NCBI GenBank assembly: GCA_963843565.1
Contig: CAWJKY010000003.1
Location: 868,001-932,000 of the forward strand
Direction: 5' to 3'
Length of the DNA stretch: 64,000 bases
Origin: DASZQY01 sp963843565
GTDB taxonomy: Bacteria > Pseudomonadota > Alphaproteobacteria > Rhizobiales > Kaistiaceae
The notes beneath the pieces are model-generated. The model worked only from the letters and a program-made list of their open reading frames with translations, searched no databases and had not been told where the DNA came from. Position numbers and translations under genes: made by a program. Positions 7,845-15,828 of this stretch are shown here, in pieces. The number at the start of each line of letters is the position of its first letter. Position 1 is the stretch's first letter.

Positions 7845-8219
7845 ATGGCCAAGTCCCTGAAGAACATCGACGCGCGCGCCGCGGCACAGCTGAAAGAGAA
7901 AGGCGCGCTGATGGTCGATGTGCGTGAGCCCGGCGAATACGCGCAGGTCCGTATCCCCGGCTCGCAAAACATCGCCCTCAGCCGCTTCGCGGTCAGCGAA
8001 TTGCCGCTCGCCGATGGTCAGGAAGTGGTCTTCTTCTGCGCCAGCGGTAACCGCACCACCGTCTATGGCCCGCAACTGGCCGCCAAGGCCGGCGCCGCGA
8101 CCGCCTACGTCATGCAGGGCGGCATCTCGGGCTGGCGCTCGGCGGGCCTGCCACTCGAATCGGGACGCGGCGAAGCCGGCGGCGACAGCCGCTCCTTCTT
8201 CTCGCGCATGTTCGGATAG
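7845..8219 (+). CDS. rhodanese-like sulfurtransferase
   Basis: 124 residues forming a single rhodanese domain. The active-site cysteine is C65 in FFCASGNRT, preceded by the usual MVDVREPGEY motif. ATG 7845 follows GAAGGAG. It would shuttle sulfane sulfur between persulfides and acceptors such as glutathione or sulfite. It is 44 bp downstream of the sensor gene and 1 bp upstream of the TauE exporter, so the three are one operon. The Ser/Arg-rich tail (SGRGEAGGDSRSFF) is probably flexible. Confidence 0.92.
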   Translation: MAKSLKNIDARAAAQLKEKGALMVDVREPGEYAQVRIPGSQNIALSRFAVSELPLADGQEVVFFCASGNRTTVYGPQLAAKAGAATAYVMQGGISGWRSAGLPLESGRGEAGGDSRSFFSRMFG

Positions 8220-8220
8220 C

Positions 8221-9015
8221 ATGGACCTCCTGCAGGCGGCGCTGGCGATCCTTTCCGGGGTCGCGGTCGGCTTCTCCCTTGGCCTGGTCGGCGGGGGCGG
8301 ATCGATCCTTGCGGTGCCCCTGCTCTTCTACGTCGTCGGGATCGGCTCGCCGCATCTTGCCATCGGCACCAGCGCCGTGGCGGTTGCGGCGAGCGCCGCT
8401 CTCGGCCTCGTCGGCCATGCCCGGGCGCACACGGTCAAGTGGCCGTGCGCGCTCACCTTCGCCGGCGCCGGCATCGTCGGCGCCGCGCTCGGCGCGACCG
8501 TCGGCAAGGCCGTCGACGGACAGGCGCTGCTCGCCTTGTTCGGCGTGCTGATGATCGTGGTCGGCGGCTCGATGCTCAGGAAACGCGGCGGCGACGGCAT
8601 TCCGGACGTCCGCCTCACCCGCCAGACCGCCCCCCGCCTCTTGCCCCTCCTCGCCGGCACCGGCCTGCTGGTCGGCTTCGCCTCCGGCTTCTTCGGCATC
8701 GGCGGCGGCTTCCTGATCGTCCCCGGTTTGATGGGCGCCACCGCCATGCCGATCGTCAACGCGATCGGCTCGTCGCTGGTTTCGGTGACCGCCTTCGGCT
8801 TCACCACCGCCGGCACCTACGCGCTGTCCGGTCTGGTCGACTGGGGGATCGCCGGCCTCTTCATCGTCGGCGGCTTCGCCGGCAGCCTCGGCGGTACGCG
8901 CCTGGCGCGCCGGCTCTCCGGCCAGGGCCCGGTTTTGCGGCGCATCTTCGCGGCCATCGTCATCGTCGCGGGCGTCTATGTCGCCGCCCGCGGCGCGATG
9001 ATCTGGCTCGCGTAA
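8221..9015 (+). CDS. TauE/SafE family sulfite/sulfur-compound exporter
   Basis: 264 residues with about eight membrane helices in two repeats, each beginning with the glycine-rich TauE signature (LGLVGGGGSILAVPLL near 20 and FFGIGGGFLIVPGLM near 160). ATG 8221 is 1 bp after the rhodanese stop, so translation is coupled. In BigR-type operons this position is held by a permease thought to export sulfite, the end product of SQR and persulfide dioxygenase; that substrate is inferred from context. Confidence 0.9.
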   Translation: MDLLQAALAILSGVAVGFSLGLVGGGGSILAVPLLFYVVGIGSPHLAIGTSAVAVAASAALGLVGHARAHTVKWPCALTFAGAGIVGAALGATVGKAVDGQALLALFGVLMIVVGGSMLRKRGGDGIPDVRLTRQTAPRLLPLLAGTGLLVGFASGFFGIGGGFLIVPGLMGATAMPIVNAIGSSLVSVTAFGFTTAGTYALSGLVDWGIAGLFIVGGFAGSLGGTRLARRLSGQGPVLRRIFAAIVIVAGVYVAARGAMIWLA

Positions 9016-9056
9016 GGATGACGGCGGCACACGCCGCCGCGCCGCTTCCTCTCCCG

Positions 9057-9518
9057 TTAGCTTGTCTTCAGAGCCGATAGCTGGTCGGTATCGTACCGGC
9101 TCCTGAGAGCCGCGATGGCGTTGGCGTCGGGCGGACTGCCCTGCGCGGCCATCTTGGCGAGCTCCTCGAAATAGTGCTCGTGACCGGGTGGTGACACGGT
9201 CATGATCATCCGCGCCGGAGTGTCGGTCACGTTGCCGATGTTGTGCGGCACGCCGGGCGGGATGAAGACATAGGTGCCGGGCGTGGCGCGCACGTGCCGA
9301 TCGCCGATCTGCCAATCGCACTCGCCCTCCAGCACGAAGAAGGTTTCCTCCTGAACGCGATGCACGTGCAGGCCGGTGGAGAAGTGGGCCGGCACGGTCC
9401 AGTCGAACATCGACGTGTGTTTGGTGTCCTGTCCGGTCACGAGAAACACCAAAGGCTTCCCGGCCAAGGTCACTCCCTTTCCCTCGTCCGGCATGCGGAT
9501 GACTGCTTTCGCGTTCAC
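9057..9518 (-). CDS. cupin-domain protein
   Basis: 153 residues. A single cupin barrel with the metal-binding pattern HVHRVQEETFFVLEGE (motif 1, two His plus Glu) and PGVPHNIGN (motif 2 His), so an active metal site is likely. GTG 9518 is chosen because AGGGAG lies just upstream and the family usually starts this close to the barrel; the reading can be extended further upstream without support. It is divergent from the wHTH-TPR regulator with ~124 bp between them and may be its target. Substrate unknown. Confidence 0.82.
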   Translation of the reverse strand: MNAKAVIRMPDEGKGVTLAGKPLVFLVTGQDTKHTSMFDWTVPAHFSTGLHVHRVQEETFFVLEGECDWQIGDRHVRATPGTYVFIPPGVPHNIGNVTDTPARMIMTVSPPGHEHYFEELAKMAAQGSPPDANAIAALRSRYDTDQLSALKTS

Positions 9519-9642
9519 GGGCTCTGCTCCCTGGTTTGCCGCGCAGCGCGGCGACGGTTTCAACATGCCCGGCTCAATCTGTCGGGTCGCGAAAGCGTTC
9601 CGAAATAATTGCAAAACGTCTCGGAAAGGTATCGGGTTGGCC

Positions 9643-11205
9643 ATGGCCACGAACTACGAATTCGGCCCGTTCAGCCTCGATGCCGAAGCGGAACTGCTGT
9701 TCCGAGGCTCGGAGCCGGTCGCGCTCGGCCGTCGCGCCGTCGCGCTCTTGCGATTGCTTCTCGAGCGCGCGGGAGCGCCGGTATCCAAGGATGCGCTGAT
9801 CGCGGCGGCGTGGCCCGGGCTTGCGATCGAGGACAGCAACCTGACGGTCCAGATTGCTGCCTTGCGCCGTGTCTTTTCCGACGCCGCTTCGGACACGAGC
9901 TGGATCGAGACCTTGCCGCGTCGCGGCTACCGCTATGTCGGGCCGGCAGTCTCGACGGCCGATCCGAATGCTGGCACCGATGCGCACCGTTCGCCGGCGC
10001 TGGCCTTGCCCGACAAGCCGTCCGTGGCGGTGCTTGCGTTCTCGAATCTGAGCGACGATTCCGAGCAGGAGTATTTCGCCGACGGCATGGTGGAAGACAT
10101 CGTCGCCGGTCTCTCACGGATCAAGTGGTTGTTCGTCGTCGCGCGCAATTCGAGCTTTTCCTACAAGGGCCAGGCGGTCGACGTGAAGCGGATCGGCCGG
10201 GAGCTCGGCGTCCGCTACGTCGTGGCGGGCAGCCTTCGCAAAGCCGGAGCGCGCCTGCGGGTCACCGCGCAGTTGATCGAAGCGGCGACCGGTACCCACC
10301 TGTGGGCAGAGCGCTACGATCGCAACGTCGATGACGTGTTCGCGGTCCAGGACGAAATTACCCTGGCTGTCGTCGGCGCGATCGAGCCGAACCTGCGCGC
10401 CGCGGAGATCGAGCACGTCAAGCGCAAGCGGCCCGAAAACCACGATGCCTATGATCTGGTGCTTCACGCCTTGCCTGAGGTCTACACGTGCATGCCCGCC
10501 GGCGCGACGAAGGCTCTGGCGCTCATCGAGCGTGCGCTCGCGCTTGAACCCAACTACGCGCTGGCGCATGGCGTCGCCGCATGGGCCCACGAAATCCTGT
10601 TCGTGCGTAGTGGCATGCAAGATGAGAATCGTCGTGGTGCGATCCACCACGGGCGGGCTGCCCTCACCCACGGGCGCTCCGATCCCATGGCCCTCACGTT
10701 CGGGGCGTTCGCGGTGGCTCTGGTCGAACATGACCGGGTTGCGGCATTCGACGCGTTCGAAGAAGCACGGACGTTGAGCCCCTCGTGCGCGCCCGCTTAC
10801 ATCTTTGGCAGCGCTCCCCTGAGTTTCGCCGGCGAAGCCGAGCGCGCAATCGACTGGGGAACGCGCGCGTTGCGGCTCAGTCCGTTCGATCCCACGAACT
10901 ACATCGCGTATCACGGGATTGCCGTCGGAAACTTCCATCTCGGTCGTCACGAAGCGGCAGCGCATGCGGCGCGCAAGGCGATCCAGTCAAATCCCGGATT
11001 CAGTTTTTCCTATGCGCTTCTGGCGGCCCCCCTCGCCGCGCTCGGGGGCATGGAGGAGGCGCGGGATGCTGTGCTGCGGCTCCACGAACTCCAGCCCAAC
11101 TTCAGCATCGCGAGGCAATGCGCCGCGGTCGGCATCCTGCCGCCGGTTGCCGGTCCGCTGATCGCCGCGTTGCGCGCCGCCGGCCTGCCTGATTCGTCGG
11201 GCTAG
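9643..11205 (+). CDS. winged-helix regulator with TolB-like and TPR regions
   Basis: 520 residues. Residues ~1-100 are an OmpR/CadC-type winged helix (ETLPRRGYRYVG is the typical wing). Residues ~125-260 are the TolB/FlgO-like domain found in this family (AVLAFSNLSDDSEQEYFADG, GTHLWAERYDR). The rest is helical TPR repeats (ALALIERALALEPNYALAHG; RALRLSPFDPTNY). There is no membrane helix, so unlike CadC it is a cytoplasmic one-component regulator. Start is ATG 9643, behind GGAAAGG. The divergent cupin gene is the most likely target. The signal is not evident. Confidence 0.85.
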   Translation: MATNYEFGPFSLDAEAELLFRGSEPVALGRRAVALLRLLLERAGAPVSKDALIAAAWPGLAIEDSNLTVQIAALRRVFSDAASDTSWIETLPRRGYRYVGPAVSTADPNAGTDAHRSPALALPDKPSVAVLAFSNLSDDSEQEYFADGMVEDIVAGLSRIKWLFVVARNSSFSYKGQAVDVKRIGRELGVRYVVAGSLRKAGARLRVTAQLIEAATGTHLWAERYDRNVDDVFAVQDEITLAVVGAIEPNLRAAEIEHVKRKRPENHDAYDLVLHALPEVYTCMPAGATKALALIERALALEPNYALAHGVAAWAHEILFVRSGMQDENRRGAIHHGRAALTHGRSDPMALTFGAFAVALVEHDRVAAFDAFEEARTLSPSCAPAYIFGSAPLSFAGEAERAIDWGTRALRLSPFDPTNYIAYHGIAVGNFHLGRHEAAAHAARKAIQSNPGFSFSYALLAAPLAALGGMEEARDAVLRLHELQPNFSIARQCAAVGILPPVAGPLIAALRAAGLPDSSG

Positions 11206-11208
11206 CGG

Positions 11209-13683
11209 TTAGTACAGCCCGCCGGTTCCCGAAATCACCGCGCGGTCGGCGTCGGGCGCCACCGTCAGCGGCCGGCCCATGGTGTCGGTGTAGCCGATGA
11301 TCGAATAGGTGTCGGGCGGCGCGGTGCCGGGCTTGAAGGCTTCGAGGAAAGTATCCGGATCGCCCTGCTGGGCGCGCAGGCCGGTGTGCCGGTCGATCGG
11401 AATGAACGTGATTCCGGGCGGCACGCGGAAGGGAATGGCCGGCTTGTCGGCCAGCGCATGTTCCATGAACTCGGTGAAGATCGGCGCGGCCAGTGAGCCG
11501 CCGGTCTCGCCGCTGCCCAGCGAATGGGGCGAGTCGAAGCCGACCCACACGCCAACCACCAGGTCGGGCGAATAGCCCATGAACCAGGCGTCGTTGTAGT
11601 TGTTGGTGGTCCCGGTCTTGCCGGCGAGCGGCTTGCCGATCTTGCGCGCCGCCGTGCCGGTGCCGCGCTCCACCACGCCTTCCAGCATCGAGGTCATCTG
11701 GAAAGCGGTCATCGGATCGAGGACCTGCTCCGAGTTGTCGATGATGGTCGGCTCGGCCTGTCCGTGCCAGCCGTCGGCGTCGCAGCCCTCGCAGACGCGG
11801 TCGTCGTGGCGGAAGATCGTCTGCCCGTAGCGGTTCTGGATGCGGTCGATCAGCGTCGGGTGGACCTCCTTGCCGCCGTTGGCGAACACCGAGTAGCCGG
11901 CAGTCATGCGCATGACCGTGGTCTCGCCGGCGCCAAGCGCCATGGAGAGCAGCGGCGGCAGGTTGTCGTAGACGCCGAACCGGCGCGCGTACTCGGAGAT
12001 GAGCGGCATGCCCATGTCCTGCGCCAGCCGCACGGTCATGACGTTGCGCGACAGTTCGATGCCGGTCCTCAGCGTCGAGGGTCCGTAGAACTTGTTCGAA
12101 TAGTTCTCCGGCCGCCACGGCGCCTGCCCGCCGCCCTGGTCGATCTCGATAGGCGCGTCCATCACCACTGACGACGGCGTGTAGCCGTTGTCGAGGGCGG
12201 CCGAATAGACGAACGGCTTGAACGAGGAGCCCGGCTGCCGATAGGCCTGCGTAGCGCGGTTGAACTGGCTCTCGGCGTAGGAGAAGCCGCCGATCATCGC
12301 CAGCACGCGGCCGGTATGCGGATCCATGGCGACCAGCGCGCCTTCGACCTTGGGCACCTCGCGCAGGCGATAGGTGCCGGCGTCGGCGCCGTCGGCGGCC
12401 GACACGTAGACCACGTCGCCGACCGCCAGAACGTCGGTCATCGACTTGATCTTGCGGTTGGTCGGGGTGTCGTCGGAGCTCGCCCAGCGCTTGAAGTTCA
12501 GCCCCTTGAACGGGATCGTGCCGGTGTCGCGCGCCTTTCCGACTGCGCCGGTGCCGGGCATGTCGGCGGGGCGCAGGCCCACAGTCGCGCCGTCGGCGTT
12601 GACGTCCAGAACGATCGCCAGATTCCAGCCGATTAGATCGGAGATCGGCGTGACCGCCGCCACCTTCGGTCCCCAGTCGCCGCTCATGTCGTCGACATGG
12701 CTGACCGGGCCGCGCCAGCCAAGTTGCTCGTCGTAGTTGGACAGGCCGTCGACGATCGCCTGGCGTGCCATCAGCTGAAGCTTCGGGTCGAGGGTCGTGC
12801 GCACCGACAGGCCGCCCTCATAGAGGGCCTTCTCGCCAAACATCTGGCTGAGCTGTCGTCGCACTTCCTCTACGAAATAGTCGGAGGCGACCACCGATGG
12901 CCTTGCCTGCGGCTGCTTGATGCCGAGCGGTTCCTTCTTGGCCGCCTCGCCGTCGGCGGCGCTCACGTAGCCGTTCTCGACCATGCGGTCGATGACCCAG
13001 TTGCGCCGCTCGATCGCCCGCTTGGGATAGCGGAACGGGTTGTAGTTGTTCGGCCCCTTGGGCAGTGCCGCCAGATAGGCGACCTCCGCCAGGGTCAGCT
13101 CGTGCACCGATTTGTCGAAGTATTCGAGCGAAGCCGCCGCAACGCCGTAGGCCCCGAGGCCGAGATAGATTTCGTTGAGATAGAGCTCGAGGATCTTCTG
13201 CTTCGAGTAGGCCTGCTCGATGCGCAGCGACAGGATCGCTTCCTTGATCTTGCGATCCCAGGTCTGGTCGAGGGTGAGCAGGAAGTTGCGGGCAACCTGC
13301 TGGGTGATCGTCGAGGCGCCGACCAGACGGTCGCCGCTGCCGTAGGCCCGGATGTTCTGGATCATCGCGCGGAGGATGCCGTAATAGTCGAGCCCGGCGT
13401 GGGTGTAGAAGTTCTTGTCCTCGGCCGAGATGAAGGCGTCCTTGACCATGTCAGGGATCACCTCGATAGGCACGTAGAGGCGGCGCTGGTCGGCATATTC
13501 GGCGACCAGCTGCCCGTCGGCGGCGTGGACGCGCGTCATCACCGGCGGCTCGTACTTGGCGAGCACGTCGTAATCGGGCAGGCCCTGGGCCAGGCCAGAG
13601 ACGTACCAGGCGATACCGGCGGCGGCTGCGAGGAATAACACGGCACCGATCCCGAATAGGTAGCCGATGAATCGAAGTATCAT
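11209..13683 (-). CDS. mrcA: penicillin-binding protein 1A, bifunctional
   Basis: 824 residues. An N-terminal membrane anchor (3-30) is followed by a GT51 transglycosylase with catalytic Glu88 in ISAEDKNFYTH and the GASTITQQVARN motif, an OB-like linker, and a transpeptidase domain with SxxK (GSSFKPF), SxN (SRN) and KTG (AGKTGTTNNYND). It polymerises and cross-links peptidoglycan. ATG 13683 is chosen because the anchor starts directly there. The gene is downstream of amiC in the same direction. The C-terminus lacks a long extension. Confidence 0.95.
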   Translation of the reverse strand: MILRFIGYLFGIGAVLFLAAAAGIAWYVSGLAQGLPDYDVLAKYEPPVMTRVHAADGQLVAEYADQRRLYVPIEVIPDMVKDAFISAEDKNFYTHAGLDYYGILRAMIQNIRAYGSGDRLVGASTITQQVARNFLLTLDQTWDRKIKEAILSLRIEQAYSKQKILELYLNEIYLGLGAYGVAAASLEYFDKSVHELTLAEVAYLAALPKGPNNYNPFRYPKRAIERRNWVIDRMVENGYVSAADGEAAKKEPLGIKQPQARPSVVASDYFVEEVRRQLSQMFGEKALYEGGLSVRTTLDPKLQLMARQAIVDGLSNYDEQLGWRGPVSHVDDMSGDWGPKVAAVTPISDLIGWNLAIVLDVNADGATVGLRPADMPGTGAVGKARDTGTIPFKGLNFKRWASSDDTPTNRKIKSMTDVLAVGDVVYVSAADGADAGTYRLREVPKVEGALVAMDPHTGRVLAMIGGFSYAESQFNRATQAYRQPGSSFKPFVYSAALDNGYTPSSVVMDAPIEIDQGGGQAPWRPENYSNKFYGPSTLRTGIELSRNVMTVRLAQDMGMPLISEYARRFGVYDNLPPLLSMALGAGETTVMRMTAGYSVFANGGKEVHPTLIDRIQNRYGQTIFRHDDRVCEGCDADGWHGQAEPTIIDNSEQVLDPMTAFQMTSMLEGVVERGTGTAARKIGKPLAGKTGTTNNYNDAWFMGYSPDLVVGVWVGFDSPHSLGSGETGGSLAAPIFTEFMEHALADKPAIPFRVPPGITFIPIDRHTGLRAQQGDPDTFLEAFKPGTAPPDTYSIIGYTDTMGRPLTVAPDADRAVISGTGGLY

Positions 13684-13886
13684 ATCGTGCCCGCAATCCG
13701 GCTGCGCACCCGCGCACTCACCCCGCGAACGCAAATCAAACGCCGGATCAAGCCCGCCGGGTAGCGGCGTTTATGGCCGGCCCTTTGTGGAGAAACTAGG
13801 GCCGCGCCGGCGCGGTCGGCTTGGTACATCACGCGCCGTGGTTTTTCAGCAACAAATTCGCGGGCCGGGTCCTCGCCCGCCGCGAT

Positions 13887-15131
13887 TCAGCGGGTCGCCG
13901 CCTCGACGCGCGGCCTGAAGTAGCTGTCGATGCCCGCGACCATGCCGTCGGCGGTCTTGGACTGCCAGTCGGGCGAAACCAGCAGTTTCTCGTCGGCGGC
14001 CGTGGTCAGATAGCCCAGCTCGATCAGCGCCGAGGGCACGTCGGGGGCCTCCAGAACCTTGAAGCTCGCTTCCTTGTGGGGAATTTTGAACATGCGAGTC
14101 TTGCCCGCCATGTTCTTGATCAGGGCCTGGGCGAAGGCGACGCCGAAGTTGCGCGTCTCGCGCTGGGTCAGGTCGGCAAGGATCGTCTTGACCTGATCGG
14201 AGTCTTCCGCCGCCACGTCGATACCGGCGAGCGCGTCCGACTCGTTCTCCGCCGCCGCCTGTGCGGCCGCCATCGTGTCGGAGGCCTTGTCGGACACCGT
14301 GTAGACGATCGCGCCGCGCACGGCGCTGCCCGGAAACGAGTTGGCGTGGACCGAGATGAACAGGTCGGCGTGGTCGCGCTGGGCGATGCGCACCCGTTCG
14401 CCGAGCGAAATGAAGGTGTCGTCGTCGCGGGTATAGGCGACGCGGTAGCGGCCGGTGGCCAGCAGCTTGGCGCCAAGCACCTTGGCGAAGGACAGCACCA
14501 CGTCCTTCTCGAGCGTGCCGTCATCGCTGCGGGCGCCGAGGTCGATGCCGCCATGGCCGGGGTCGAGGACGATCAGGGGCTTGCCTTCGTCGCCCGCCGC
14601 CGCGGCCGAGGCCGTGTCGGTGCTGTCGGCCGTGGCGTGGGCCTTGCGGTAGCTTTCGGCGGCTGCCAGGAACGCTTCCCGCGTCGTCGGCACGAGCGAA
14701 ACCACCAGACGGGCCGGCTGGCCGTCTCCGGGGGGAACGTTGAACTGCTTCTCGATCGCCACCGGCTGGTTGAGGTCGATGACGATCCGCGACTTGCCCG
14801 GCGAGATCGACCCGTAGCGAAACGCGGTGACAAAGCCGCGCGCGGTGGTTCCCGCCGTGTCGGGAAGCACGAAGCGGACGTCCGGCAAGTCGATGACGAT
14901 CCGGTAGGGGTCGGCCAGCGGGAAGACCGCCGCGTCGACGTTTGCCGACAGATCGGCGACGAAGCGCATCTGCTGGTTGTCGCCGATGGCGCGGGCGTCG
15001 AGAACGTAGGGCGCGGTGCTGGCCTGGGCGCCGGCGTCGGGCGTCACGCTCCCTGCAGCGTGCGCCAGCGGCGCCCACGTCAGGCCGGCAACGAAGAGAA
15101 GGATGAGCCGCCGGGCGGCTGTTTCGCTCAT
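13887..15131 (-). CDS. amiC: N-acetylmuramoyl-L-alanine amidase with AMIN domain (AmiC-like)
   Basis: 414 residues. Signal peptide (LILLFVAGLTWAPLAHAAG), AMIN septum-targeting domain (about 45-150) and Amidase_3 domain (about 185-410). Zinc/catalytic residues are visible: His in DPGHGGID, Glu in LEKDVV, His in SVHANS and Glu in ALIELGYL. It cleaves peptide stems from glycan during cell separation. The regulatory helix region carries the usual insertion before the last motif. Gene order amiC then mrcA on the strand opposite to rne is conserved in Rhizobiales. Confidence 0.93.
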   Translation of the reverse strand: MSETAARRLILLFVAGLTWAPLAHAAGSVTPDAGAQASTAPYVLDARAIGDNQQMRFVADLSANVDAAVFPLADPYRIVIDLPDVRFVLPDTAGTTARGFVTAFRYGSISPGKSRIVIDLNQPVAIEKQFNVPPGDGQPARLVVSLVPTTREAFLAAAESYRKAHATADSTDTASAAAAGDEGKPLIVLDPGHGGIDLGARSDDGTLEKDVVLSFAKVLGAKLLATGRYRVAYTRDDDTFISLGERVRIAQRDHADLFISVHANSFPGSAVRGAIVYTVSDKASDTMAAAQAAAENESDALAGIDVAAEDSDQVKTILADLTQRETRNFGVAFAQALIKNMAGKTRMFKIPHKEASFKVLEAPDVPSALIELGYLTTAADEKLLVSPDWQSKTADGMVAGIDSYFRPRVEAATR

Positions 15132-15828
15132 TTGGCCTCGCGCCGGGGAAGTCCTGCGGTCCCCGGTGCCGTCGTCAATGTGGCGCGCCCGCGCCGGCTG
15201 GCGGTCGCCGTTCCGGGCGCCTCCCTTCTTAGAGGATGCGGAGCCATTGGTTAACCACCTCTTGCGTCGCGCCAGGACCGGCGCCCAATCCCTTGGAAAA
15301 GCACAACCTCAGACGGCGAAACGACAATTTCGCCGCGATCTTGCCAAGACTCGCGCGGTTACCTACAACATGGCTCACGGAATTCATCTTCCGTCCGCGA
15401 CGACCCGATCGACGAGGCAGGCTGGCAAGGCCCCCTGCCCGATAGTCGGAACCGGGCAGCGGCGGAGGAGGTCCCGGTCGAGAGCCAAGCGATCGTGCGC
15501 CGCATGAGGCGCTCTCCCGCATACCGGCCGACGGCCCCAATCCGAATGTGGCTTGGCGCTCGCACCCACGATCGCCGCCGCCATGGCCGGTTCTCGTATT
15601 TGTTCCGGTCGTAACCGCAACGAAGCAACGCGCCCGAATGCACCGCACCGCGCCAATCCACCCCGTGACCCTGACCCCGGCAAGACCCGGCCGGTCAGTG
15701 TTGCTGGCGGCCGGCGGTCGGGGCGCTTCCCTCAATCAAAGACAAAGCGGCCTGTCCGGGGCTGTGGAGCTGCGAGCGCCAGGCGCTCGACCGCACCGCC
15801 CCGCATGGGTCCGCGGAGATTCCCTTCC
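15132..15828. other. long intergenic region between divergent amiC and rne
   Basis: About 700 bp without a convincing gene. An extension of the rne frame is open from 15553 but lacks RNase E similarity and a ribosome site, so I do not call it coding. The region must hold both promoters, and probably a long rne leader: RNase E genes commonly control their own mRNA through such 5' UTRs. I see GC-rich inverted segments (e.g. around 15420-15500) but no RNA family I can name. Confidence 0.5.

Noticed and set aside
15553..15828. In-frame upstream extension of rne
   Set aside because: No similarity to RNase E N-termini, no ribosome site, and composition differs from the coding part.
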